This document shows positions 15,824 through 23,625 of a DNA stretch of 50,225 nt, piece after piece. Both the position numbers and the translations under genes were made by a program. Origin of the DNA: Anaerobacterium chartisolvens (lineage in GTDB: Bacteria; Bacillota; Clostridia; Acetivibrionales; DSM-27016); contig NZ_QPJT01000025.1 of assembly GCF_003337415.1 (NCBI RefSeq), forward strand, positions 10,102 to 60,326. The letters run 5' to 3'. Numbering within the stretch: position 1 is the first letter of the stretch; the number at the start of each line of letters is the position of its first letter. Under the pieces are notes generated by a model. It was given only the letters and a program-made list of their open reading frames with translations, searched no databases and was not told the DNA's origin.

Positions 15824-17731
15824 ATGTACGGACAAATTTCAAAGCACTCCCATGATAAATATACAGAAGAAGAGGGGATTTATGCCACGCAGGAGGTGCT
15901 TCCGGCTGTTCAGAGGAAGGGAAGGGCGGCTGCCGGCGCAAAAGACGGCGGCATGACGGAGCCTCCGCGGGTTTTGACGCCATCCTTTACTCATTTAAAG
16001 GGTGATGCAGGCGTGGTGCAGAGAAAGCCCTTTACACAAGAGGATATCATAAAAATGGCAGGTGACAGGGGCTGCCCTAAAGAAGCAATTACAAAAGAAG
16101 TCGTGAGTGCTTTGCTGAAGATAGTAAATCCCATAGAGAATAGCTATTACATTTATACCTCCATGTGGAATATGTTCGGCTCATCGGAGCCGCACAATAT
16201 TATAAACTCGGTATTGGATATGATAAAGGCCCAGTATGATGCAGGAGTGTCTGAGCCTGGAGATGTTATAAATTCCGTATTGACTATGATGCAGGCCCAG
16301 ATCGGCAAGGGTGGCGACAACAATATAAAAGGGGCCAAGGATGTGGCAGGGATGTTTTCCGATACCGAGCTGTTTGATATAAGCAAGGGAAAGAAGGAGT
16401 TTACCTCACTTGCGGGAATAATGAAGGCTTTGGACGGAAAGCAGAGGGCGGTCGTTTTGGGCTGCATGTTGGAGCTGCAAGCCTGCTGTACTGTTGACGG
16501 CGTTGGCAAGGTGGTGGAGGGCGCGCTGGTAAATGTAAATAAGAGCCTTCTGGATAAGGGTGCTCAGAACGGAGAGGATTCACAGGTTTATACAGAGGCA
16601 TTTGTGGAGCGTATGAAAAAGATGACAATCTTCGTAAAAAAAGCATATATCGACATTGAGTCCAGACACAAGGGGAAGTATGAAATTGAGCCCACAGGCT
16701 CGGATCCGCATGAGGGAGGGAAGCATGCTCTGTTCCTTGTCGATAAGGAGAATGGTGAAAAAAGGGTATACAAGCCGAGGTCAATGGCGGTGGACAATGC
16801 GCTGACAGGAGCGCACGGGATGCTGGCACTGATAAACGGAAATGAGAAAAATTCCGATTATACTCTTCCGGTAATGGAGATAGACCCCAAGGACAATACC
16901 GAGGAGTTTGTAAACAAAAAGGGGAGCTTTACCGAGGAGGAGGCCGGCAGGTATTACTTTAAAATGGGGATGCTGGAGTGTGCCGGCAGCGTTATGGGAG
17001 TCACCGACCTGCATCAGGACAATATAATGCCCACTGCCGGCGGGCCTGTAATAATAGATGCGGAATGTGCGTTTGCGTATTTCGGAGGCACGGGATTAAG
17101 CGACGCGCTGACAGGCAGCCAGGTTGCGATAGGCCTCCGGGAACCCGTTGCAATGTTTGATATACAGCCCCAAAAGAAAGGGGAACAGCCTGAGAAGTCA
17201 ACGCAAGCATTTAGTCAGGACGGAGATAAAAATAAATACAGAAAGCAGTATAAAGAAGGATTTAATTTTATGCTCCAAAGACTCAAAAAGCGGTTCGAGG
17301 AAAAAGATTTTGTAGATAAGGGTGTTGGAGGTGTGCTGGCAGGGGTGGACAGGGTAAGAGTCGTTCCAGTGTCCACTAAGGATTTTGCGAATATGATGCA
17401 TACTTATATAGGGGCTGATCTGAAAATCAGACAGCTTGTGATTGAAGATCTTTGCAAGGAGGTATGTGACGATTTAGATAATGGCGAGTATGCATTCAAC
17501 ACAGAGGATAAGGGCGGGGGCATGGAAATAGATAAGAAGCTGCTGGCGGAAGGAATTAAGGCTGCCTTTGATGCACGCACCATACCCGCTTTCGAATTGG
17601 ATGTAAATAAAGGAATACTGTATATGGACGGTGTGGCAATAGGCAAATCTCCTCTTGGAGGCGACATGAAAAAAGCAATTATGAACAGGATGGGCAAAAA
17701 GCTCCAAGGCATGTCCCCCGAGAAAATTTGA
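15824..17731 (+). CDS. LanM-dehydratase-like (DUF4135-like) kinase-fold protein, candidate eCIS cargo
   Basis: 635 residues, ATG behind ATGGAGGGTAAGAC. Residues 1 to 35 resemble the leader of the DUF4157 cargo (MY start, then LPAVQRK). Residues ~45 to 66 repeat its linker (SFTHLKGDAG, VVQRK). The central part matches the dehydratase half of class II lanthipeptide synthetases: GSDPHEGG near 292, YKPRS near 316 (candidate ATP lysine), TDLHQDNIM near 394 (catalytic-loop-like) and VIIDAECAF near 410 (metal-binding Asp). The usual C-terminal LanC cyclase with its zinc ligands is missing and no precursor peptide gene is visible. So lanthipeptide biosynthesis is unlikely; a kinase or phospho-eliminase effector acting on a target-cell protein is inferred. 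The substrate is unknown. Confidence 0.75.
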   Translation: MYGQISKHSHDKYTEEEGIYATQEVLPAVQRKGRAAAGAKDGGMTEPPRVLTPSFTHLKGDAGVVQRKPFTQEDIIKMAGDRGCPKEAITKEVVSALLKIVNPIENSYYIYTSMWNMFGSSEPHNIINSVLDMIKAQYDAGVSEPGDVINSVLTMMQAQIGKGGDNNIKGAKDVAGMFSDTELFDISKGKKEFTSLAGIMKALDGKQRAVVLGCMLELQACCTVDGVGKVVEGALVNVNKSLLDKGAQNGEDSQVYTEAFVERMKKMTIFVKKAYIDIESRHKGKYEIEPTGSDPHEGGKHALFLVDKENGEKRVYKPRSMAVDNALTGAHGMLALINGNEKNSDYTLPVMEIDPKDNTEEFVNKKGSFTEEEAGRYYFKMGMLECAGSVMGVTDLHQDNIMPTAGGPVIIDAECAFAYFGGTGLSDALTGSQVAIGLREPVAMFDIQPQKKGEQPEKSTQAFSQDGDKNKYRKQYKEGFNFMLQRLKKRFEEKDFVDKGVGGVLAGVDRVRVVPVSTKDFANMMHTYIGADLKIRQLVIEDLCKEVCDDLDNGEYAFNTEDKGGGMEIDKKLLAEGIKAAFDARTIPAFELDVNKGILYMDGVAIGKSPLGGDMKKAIMNRMGKKLQGMSPEKI

Positions 17732-17745
17732 TGCTTCTGTTGCAC

Positions 17746-17955
17746 TATATATATGTGACGATAAAGATTTTACATAGAGGATATAACTTGCCGGAAGAAA
17801 TTTTTATTTGACCCATAAGGAATACCTCTAAGAAAAATGCCGATTGACAAACCCAAGAGACTTTTCCCCGCAAGGCACTTTTTCGTTGCTATTAAAAATT
17901 TCTGCAGACATTTGTATCCTCTATGATTGTAAAATCTTTATCGCATCCTATATAG
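17746..17955. mobile_element. MITE-like element B
   Basis: The left end CGATAAAGATTTTACA (17759 to 17774) followed by TAGAGGATA is matched in inverse at 17915 to 17943 (TATCCTCTATGATTGTAAAA then TCTTTATCG). Flanks TATATA/CTATATAG extend the match. About 200 bp, no ORF. It occupies the 300-bp gap between the LanM-like gene and the next gene; the remaining ~70 bp holds only the leader of that gene. Confidence 0.75.
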
Positions 17956-18028
17956 AATCAGCCGGTGTAACTGCTTAATTTAACGGAGAATCGGAGCAAA
18001 ATGCATGGGGAGGAGGTTCAGGCGGTAT

Positions 18029-18895
18029 ATGGGAAGTCTTTACAAACGGGATGAGGAAAGGCAAAGAAAGAGAATGGAGGAGCCGGTAAGCTTTTTTGCT
18101 CCTCATATCCTGAACAAAAAAAGCCTTTTACAGGAGGATTGCTCACAGAAAAAGGAAATAACCCTTATGAAGCTGTCCGACCGCTTTGGGAGTCAGGAAA
18201 TAAAAGCCGATTTGGAGGGCAGAAGAACGTCCTTTACGGTAATCTCCTCCAGTCCATGCCAGTCGGGTGAGCTTAAGGGGGATATGCGCGCTTTTAACAG
18301 GGCGGCGGCGCAAAAGCAGAGGAGGACGGCAGATGCCGATGTACTTCTTGCAGGAGGACTTGAGGAGGGAGCTGTCTCCGTTGAGGCCGACCCCAGCAGC
18401 AAATGGACCGACGCAAGACTTAAGCTTATGCGGGGGGACGGCACAAGCCGTATGCTGGAGCAGGCATGTCCCTATGCCGACGATACGCCGGAAAGAAAAA
18501 AGCTTGCCGGAGAAAAAGAGCATCTTCAAGCGGTTAGGTGGGAAATCGCCGAAATACAGAGGAAGGGTGCGGGGGCGGGACAGAATAAAACCGCAGAGGG
18601 GCTGAGGAAAAGGGAAAGCAGGCTTGCGGCAAGGGTGGAGGCTCTGACACAGCTTATAGGAAAAAAGGATTATATAAGAAGGCTTATGCTTCAGAGATAC
18701 AGGTATGCCACAAGCCCTTTAAGCGACGGCAGGTTTTTTGCCAGAATAAGGGCGTTGGGGTGCTCCGGGGATATGCCGGGATATGGTAAATGGAGAGAAG
18801 GTTTTAGTGAGCGGCTGGATGAAGCGCAAAATGCTAAAGCAGGCTGCGGTGAAAGCGGTAAGGCTGATTTAGTGCGGGAACAGGCGGGTTTATAA
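18029..18895 (+). CDS. Unrecognised basic, helical protein at the end of the eCIS operon
   Basis: 288 residues from ATG 18029, chosen because GGGGAGGAGG lies 12 bp upstream; an in-frame ATG at 18005 falls inside that site. No family recognised. The N-terminal 40 residues are very basic (KRDEERQRKRMEE). Residues ~145 to 215 are predicted helical and possibly coiled coil (ERKKLAGEKEHLQAVRWEIA, KRESRLAARVEALTQLIGKK). The C-terminus holds LMLQRYRYATSPLSDGRFF. There is no signal peptide or TM segment. It has no leader like the other two cargo genes, so it could be a chaperone, a structural accessory or a further effector. Its stop lies in a hairpin facing the convergent operon. Confidence 0.6.
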   Translation: MGSLYKRDEERQRKRMEEPVSFFAPHILNKKSLLQEDCSQKKEITLMKLSDRFGSQEIKADLEGRRTSFTVISSSPCQSGELKGDMRAFNRAAAQKQRRTADADVLLAGGLEEGAVSVEADPSSKWTDARLKLMRGDGTSRMLEQACPYADDTPERKKLAGEKEHLQAVRWEIAEIQRKGAGAGQNKTAEGLRKRESRLAARVEALTQLIGKKDYIRRLMLQRYRYATSPLSDGRFFARIRALGCSGDMPGYGKWREGFSERLDEAQNAKAGCGESGKADLVREQAGL

Positions 18896-18901
18896 CCCGC
18901 C
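18883..18901. terminator. Short hairpin between convergent eCIS operons
   Basis: GGCGGGTT-TAT-AACCCGCC is a perfect 8-bp stem with a 3-nt loop, located where the two convergent operons meet (only 8 bp between stop codons). There is no T-tract on either side, so efficiency as an intrinsic terminator is doubtful. Confidence 0.45.
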
Positions 18902-18903
18902 CG

Positions 18904-19290
18904 TCAGGGCATCTGAATAGAGGTCTGGCCGGGTGAGACAAAATCTATTACTCCTCCCCAGGCGCACATCAGCTTTGAGGAATTGTTGAGCGCAGGCTTG
19001 TTACCCACCATTACAGTAGGGGCTCCCGGAGCCCATGGAGCGGTGGTAACCGGGATGCAAGGCTGGGGAGTGAGCACGCCCATTGCCGCGGAGGTTGCCG
19101 CGGCAACGGCGGGGTTTGCCATGCTGCTGCACATTCCAAAGGGGAGAATATTTACCATAGGCTTATTATCCATAATAGTGGCAATGGGCTGAGAGGTCAT
19201 TGCCTGATTCTCGGGAAGCACCATTAGAGAACACGGAGCCGCCCCGAAGGTGCATTTCATATTGGCACCACCGCAAACACAAAGTCCCAT
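18904..19290 (-). CDS. DUF4280 PAAR-like spike tip protein
   Basis: 128 residues, ATG behind AAGGAGGGCTATATAAA. The sequence begins MGLCVCGGANMKCTFGAAPC and has the DUF4280 pattern: conserved cysteines, NILPFGMCSSMANPAVAAAT, PWAPGAPTVMVGNKPALNNS, KLMCAWGGVIDF. This family is PAAR-like and sharpens the gp5/VgrG spike in eCIS (Pvc10 position in function). It is the last gene of the leftward operon although its partner spike is encoded in the rightward operon. The many Cys/Met residues are consistent with bound metal at the tip (family knowledge). Confidence 0.92.
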   Translation of the reverse strand: MGLCVCGGANMKCTFGAAPCSLMVLPENQAMTSQPIATIMDNKPMVNILPFGMCSSMANPAVAAATSAAMGVLTPQPCIPVTTAPWAPGAPTVMVGNKPALNNSSKLMCAWGGVIDFVSPGQTSIQMP

Positions 19291-19319
19291 TTTATATAGC
19301 CCTCCTTAAATAATATGTT

Positions 19320-20126
19320 TTACCAGTCAACAACTTCATTAAAATGCTTTATACAGCCCCGTGAAAGGGAGATGTCTCTAAAATACGAGTTCACTCCGTT
19401 AAAGGCATGAAGCTGAACCTCCATGACATCCGGGCTTTCAGGGCTCGCTATGTAATCCACGGGGATGAGAGCACGCCCCAAAAAATCGCAAACGGAGGAG
19501 TAAACGCGTTTAACCATACAGCCGCAAGAAGGCACCTTGCGAAGCGGCCTGTCAATCCTGAAGTCAGTACTGTCCTTTCTGGAAGAAAGGCTGAAGACAA
19601 GAGGTGAATCGCCTTCGTCAGGAGAAGGCACCGCAAGTGTAAAGCCTGTATAATCAACGCCATAGGGATTCGAGAGTGAAGCGTATGCCTCATTGTCCAA
19701 GGTGTTGATGGATTTTAATTTGACAGCTCCGTCCCTAAAGGGTGCATACAGCTCTATGGCAAGGTTTGCGGCGGGGATTCCGCTGCTGTGGGTAAAACAG
19801 GCACTGTATGCCGAAGCACCCGGCGGGACAGGATAATTCAGTCCCGGAGTGAGCCTTGCCGTTATAATGCTTTTGCTTTCAGATGGGACGGAAAGGCCGG
19901 AAATAACATAATTACAGTAATAGCGGGAACAGATTATGATTTGCAAATCCCGCGACTCTTCCATATCAACAAGTACAAAAAAACCTTCGGGCTTTCTGAT
20001 GTGAGAAATTCTTTTTCCATTGCTTAAAAAGAAAAAGGAGGCGTCATTCAATACCTTTCCCGTGAAATCGTCTATCAGCCTGAAAACCGCGCTGACAGAG
20101 CGAAGCATTTTAATATGGCAAGCCAT
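19320..20126 (-). CDS. Unknown eCIS-associated protein next to the cap gene
   Basis: 268 residues from the ATG at 20126, chosen because AAAGGAGCTTAAAA precedes it; the frame is open to 20150. It overlaps the DUF4255 gene end by 17 bp, implying coupling. The N-terminus FRLIDDFTGKVLNDASFFFL and GYYCNYVISGL-like strands suggest a beta-sandwich/Ig-like fold, followed by Ser/Pro-rich segments (LTPGLNYPVPPGASAYSA). No catalytic motifs, signal peptide or TM segment. Similar companions of Pvc16-type cap proteins are seen in some eCIS clusters, so a cap or terminator role is possible, but I do not recognise the family with confidence. Confidence 0.65.
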   Translation of the reverse strand: MACHIKMLRSVSAVFRLIDDFTGKVLNDASFFFLSNGKRISHIRKPEGFFVLVDMEESRDLQIIICSRYYCNYVISGLSVPSESKSIITARLTPGLNYPVPPGASAYSACFTHSSGIPAANLAIELYAPFRDGAVKLKSINTLDNEAYASLSNPYGVDYTGFTLAVPSPDEGDSPLVFSLSSRKDSTDFRIDRPLRKVPSCGCMVKRVYSSVCDFLGRALIPVDYIASPESPDVMEVQLHAFNGVNSYFRDISLSRGCIKHFNEVVDW

Positions 20127-20712
20127 TTTTAAGCTCCTTTCCATGAACATTTAAGCCTATCTCCGTTACACGGCTTGTATGTGAAACCCGTGTTGAGTCA
20201 ATCAGAACGGGAGCGGCTTTATAGTACAGTGCAAGCCTTGAGGTGCCACCTGAGCCCGAACTGCTCCACAGCCTGCTTTTATCCTCAAAGGATAAAAAAT
20301 TGGGAGACAGAGATATAACCTCATCCGATGCATTGGCACCGGGTTGTATATGCGAGATTTCAAACACAGGGCTGTCATGAAGCACCTGCATTACTCTGCC
20401 CAGAATACGCTGTTCATCTACCGACTTTGATGATATATGAGACTGGGAATTTACAGTCAGCATATAAAATAATGTGACAGCCATAGGAGGGAAACGCCTT
20501 GCATTTTCGCCAAGGCTTATCATTTCAAGCCGGGGGTAATCTCCATCCTCCTGAATGTCATAAAGATGTACGCCCACAACATAATCTCCTTTTTCAAAGG
20601 CAGGGCATAACAAAATGGACTCAGGAGCCTGCACCGGCTCGGGGCATAAGCTTTTGCGCAGAAGCTTTACAATGCTGTTTCCTAAATCCGCTATGATTGA
20701 GTAATTTGCCAT
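20110..20712 (-). CDS. DUF4255 tube/sheath cap protein (Pvc16-like)
   Basis: 200 residues, ATG behind AGGGTGGTGTAAACTT. The sequence fits DUF4255: IIADLGNSIVKLLRKSL near the start, YVVGVHLYDIQEDGDYPR, FPPMAVTLFYMLTVNS, DEQRILGRVMQVLHDSPVF, then YYKAAPVLIDSTRV. Pvc16/Afp16 homologues terminate tube and sheath at the distal end of the particle and set its length. Located in the leftward operon directly after a secreted stalk-domain protein, tying that operon to particle assembly. Confidence 0.9.
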   Translation of the reverse strand: MANYSIIADLGNSIVKLLRKSLCPEPVQAPESILLCPAFEKGDYVVGVHLYDIQEDGDYPRLEMISLGENARRFPPMAVTLFYMLTVNSQSHISSKSVDEQRILGRVMQVLHDSPVFEISHIQPGANASDEVISLSPNFLSFEDKSRLWSSSGSGGTSRLALYYKAAPVLIDSTRVSHTSRVTEIGLNVHGKELKNGLPY

Positions 20713-20737
20713 AAGTTTACACCACCCTTTTTGTTTT

Positions 20738-23593
20738 CTATTTAAAGAGCTTTTCGACTGTTTCGTCCATGCCCTGAGGATAGATGAGCGGCTTGCTCTT
20801 TTTCCCTGCCGGAATCCATGAATAGCCCAATTCTGCGGCTACGTAAGAAATGGGGGCATAAATAACGCCTTGTGAGGCAACCGCCTTTCCCGGCAGCTTT
20901 TTTGTTTTTCCGTCTATAACTATGTCGGTACTGCCGCTTTTAAACACCATAGAGGCTTTACCCTTTGCTATGGAGGCCGTGCCGGTGCTCCTCTGCCATA
21001 CATACCTTCGCCCGGTAATTTTCGCCAGCTCCTTAAGGCTGACATAGCCCGTTTTACCTATGAATTTAAAGTCCTCCGCGGTGTAATCATAGCCGGAAGA
21101 AGTCAAAAGCGCCAAAGCATCGTCCTGCATGCTTTTAATCCAATCCTTAATTGCGGAATATTCGGTATCCTTCCCAAGCCTATCGAGAAGAAGAATTTTT
21201 AAAAGCATCTGTTGGGAGGAGCCCGAAGCGGCGCCTGATTTTGATAACAGGCTGTCAAGCCGGGACAGCAGAGCGTTCTTTAAGGCATCTGTACTGCCCG
21301 GCGGCTGCTGGGATATGGAGGCTGCTTCAGCCAGAGCTTCCAGTTGTCCTTCAAGCTTTTGGAGAGACGAGGACGGGGGAGAGCCCAGCTCCTTTGAAAT
21401 GTCCTTCAGCTTTGACAGTGCGTCGGTGAATTTATTCTCATTTAAATCCTTTTTAAGTGAAGCAGCCGCAGCTTTGACCGCATCATTTTTAACTCCCGAC
21501 AGGAGGCTGTCAAGGCCGGAGGAAACAGAGTCCTTCAGCTTGGATATATTGGAGCCGGGGCCCGATGCCGATTCCAGAAGGGTGTTTATGAGTAATTCAA
21601 TGGCTTTCAGGCTGTCACAATCTGTTAATCTTCCTTCGGCTTCCGCTTTCCCCAGCTTGCTCTGCACCTTTGAAAGATCGGACTTTAAAAGGGGAAGAGA
21701 GGTGCCGGAGGCGGAAGGGTTACCCTTTAGCATATCCGAGATTTCATTCATTTTAGACAGGGCATCGGGGAGGCTGTTTTTATCCAAATGCTCCTCGAAT
21801 TCTGAGAATAAATCGGCTATGGCAGCATTAATTGCAGAGGATACCTTATCTGTAGCATTGCTGCGGATGCTGAGGGAGGTATTCACCGATGCCAGAAGAT
21901 CCAAAAGCTCTCCCGCCAATATGCTGTCACCATTGCCAAGAGCTTCCTCAAGCCGAGCCTCAAGCTCCTCCTTTTGTGCAAGCAGCTTTGCCTGCTCCTG
22001 ACTTGCAGACTCATACATATCGGATCTACGGGCCGAAAGCTCGTCTATTTCAGACTTTATGGACTGGGCCAGAGAAAGATTACGGCTGTCGAGGGCGGTA
22101 AGATAATCCTCAGCCAGATCGGAAATTTTATCGTCGAGGGCTTTGAGCCCTGATGAAAGGCCGGTTGCTATCTCCTGCTCCCTTATAAGCGAAATCTCGT
22201 TATTAAACCAGCTTACAAGCTCCTTAACAATAACGAGGGTGTCGTCATGAACGTCATCCTGAGGTATTTTAGGTATGGTATCTAAGCAGCCCTTCATAAC
22301 GGAAGACAGATCAGCTTGCAGCAAAGCAGAGTCGCTCTCTCTTTCCTTTATATACCATGTAATGGATTTCACATCCGAGATAAGGGATGAAAGCGCCGAC
22401 ATATGCTCCGCCTTTATAGAGCCCAAAACAACAGCGGGCTCCCCTGAAGCTACCGCTGCCCTATAGTCCTCCGGCACCCCTGCCGAGCATATCGAAAAAA
22501 GCTCTCCGCAAGCGGCGGTTAAAAGAGGCTTTAATATGGAAAGCTCAAGAGGTATATCAAGCTTAAGCCCTTCTAAAATATTCTGGACAGACATGTATTT
22601 TTGGAGGCTTATATCGGCTTTGTCATAGCTTGAATCAATTGCGTGACGGAGCACCTCTTCTGAATATTTAATTTTCTCCCTTCCAAGTGAGTCTGCGGGA
22701 AGCGAGCCGGGCTGTCCCGTTTCAAGCTCCGATATTTTTTTGTTCACCGCATCCAGACAGGAATAGTAAGCGGAGGAAAGATCCGATGCGGCAGCTTTTT
22801 TACCGTCGGAATCCGTTATTTTTGTCTCGACAAAGCTTATTTCGGAGTTAAGCCTTTCCCCTGCTTCCCGGTAACAAAGAAGTGTTCTCGAGCTGTTCAT
22901 CAAGCCTTTTAGCTCTGTAACGGTGTTAATCCAGTCCTCACGGGCATTGCTTTCCTTCAGGTGGTTTATATATTTTTCGATTGCGTCCATTTCCTGGGAT
23001 ATTCTTTGCAGCTCCTGTGAATTAAACGGCGCCGCTATAACACGCTCTATTGACTGAAGCTTTTTGCGGTTTTCGCCCGTTTCTTCCTCTTTCAATGCCT
23101 CTATAAGCATTTCCCTTCGCGTTTTAAGCTCCGCCAGCTCAGAAAGGGTCGAAAAATCCGAGGGGTCGTTGATTTTATGTATGTCTACCACCCTCCCCGT
23201 ATCAAGCTCTATTGTTTTTCCGTCCTCCTTGGTCCAATGGGTCAGTGTAAGGGCATCAATAACGGAGTTTTTTACAGGTGTTCCCTCATGTGAAATTTCC
23301 GAAAAGCCGGAGGCGTTTGAAATATCAAACCACGCCCCTTGGGCAAACTCCGATTTATAATATACGCTTTGCTGCCCGCCGCCACTGTCTGAGGCTATTG
23401 ACAGAAGCTCGGAGTTCAGTGCCTTTATATGAATAAGGTGAGTGCCTATAATAAGCGTGCCCGAGGGTATATCGGAGGCGGAGGGGCGAACACCGGCACC
23501 ATGTGAAGTAAAGGCGCCGGGCGGAAGTATGCCTGCCGCCAACGTAAACAATATAATAAAAGCCGTAAATTTCTTCATTGTCTCTTTAAGCAT
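20738..23593 (-). CDS. Secreted coiled-coil protein with C-terminal copper-amine-oxidase-type stalk domain
   Basis: 951 residues from the ATG at 23593, behind GGAGGGTTTAAA; the frame is open to 23629. A signal peptide is clear (KKFTAFIILFTLAAGILPPG). After an N-terminal beta domain (GTLIIGTHLIHIKALNSELL) come about 650 residues of helical, Ser/Leu/Asp-rich sequence with predicted coiled coils and two internal similarities (LSKMNEISDMLKGNPSASG with LSKLKDISKELGSPPSSS). The last ~110 residues match the copper amine oxidase N-terminal-like (stalk) domain: GKTGYVSLKELAKITGRRYV, SMVFKSGSTDIVIDGKTKKL, GVIYAPISYVAAELGY. Such domains are usual in clostridial cell-surface proteins. An envelope docking or particle-release role is inferred from its operon. 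Confidence 0.8.
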   Translation of the reverse strand: MLKETMKKFTAFIILFTLAAGILPPGAFTSHGAGVRPSASDIPSGTLIIGTHLIHIKALNSELLSIASDSGGGQQSVYYKSEFAQGAWFDISNASGFSEISHEGTPVKNSVIDALTLTHWTKEDGKTIELDTGRVVDIHKINDPSDFSTLSELAELKTRREMLIEALKEEETGENRKKLQSIERVIAAPFNSQELQRISQEMDAIEKYINHLKESNAREDWINTVTELKGLMNSSRTLLCYREAGERLNSEISFVETKITDSDGKKAAASDLSSAYYSCLDAVNKKISELETGQPGSLPADSLGREKIKYSEEVLRHAIDSSYDKADISLQKYMSVQNILEGLKLDIPLELSILKPLLTAACGELFSICSAGVPEDYRAAVASGEPAVVLGSIKAEHMSALSSLISDVKSITWYIKERESDSALLQADLSSVMKGCLDTIPKIPQDDVHDDTLVIVKELVSWFNNEISLIREQEIATGLSSGLKALDDKISDLAEDYLTALDSRNLSLAQSIKSEIDELSARRSDMYESASQEQAKLLAQKEELEARLEEALGNGDSILAGELLDLLASVNTSLSIRSNATDKVSSAINAAIADLFSEFEEHLDKNSLPDALSKMNEISDMLKGNPSASGTSLPLLKSDLSKVQSKLGKAEAEGRLTDCDSLKAIELLINTLLESASGPGSNISKLKDSVSSGLDSLLSGVKNDAVKAAAASLKKDLNENKFTDALSKLKDISKELGSPPSSSLQKLEGQLEALAEAASISQQPPGSTDALKNALLSRLDSLLSKSGAASGSSQQMLLKILLLDRLGKDTEYSAIKDWIKSMQDDALALLTSSGYDYTAEDFKFIGKTGYVSLKELAKITGRRYVWQRSTGTASIAKGKASMVFKSGSTDIVIDGKTKKLPGKAVASQGVIYAPISYVAAELGYSWIPAGKKSKPLIYPQGMDETVEKLFK

Positions 23594-23625
23594 TTTAAAC
23601 CCTCCATACAGCCGATTTGACGGCA

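Noticed and set aside
15824-17731. A true lanthipeptide biosynthetic cluster
   Set aside because: No LanC-type cyclase domain, precursor peptide, transporter or protease gene is present nearby.
21129-22001. 290-codon forward frame inside the stalk-domain gene
   Set aside because: Complement of a coding region with strong codon bias, Ser/Arg-rich, no ribosome binding site; the minus-strand protein has a signal peptide and a recognised domain.
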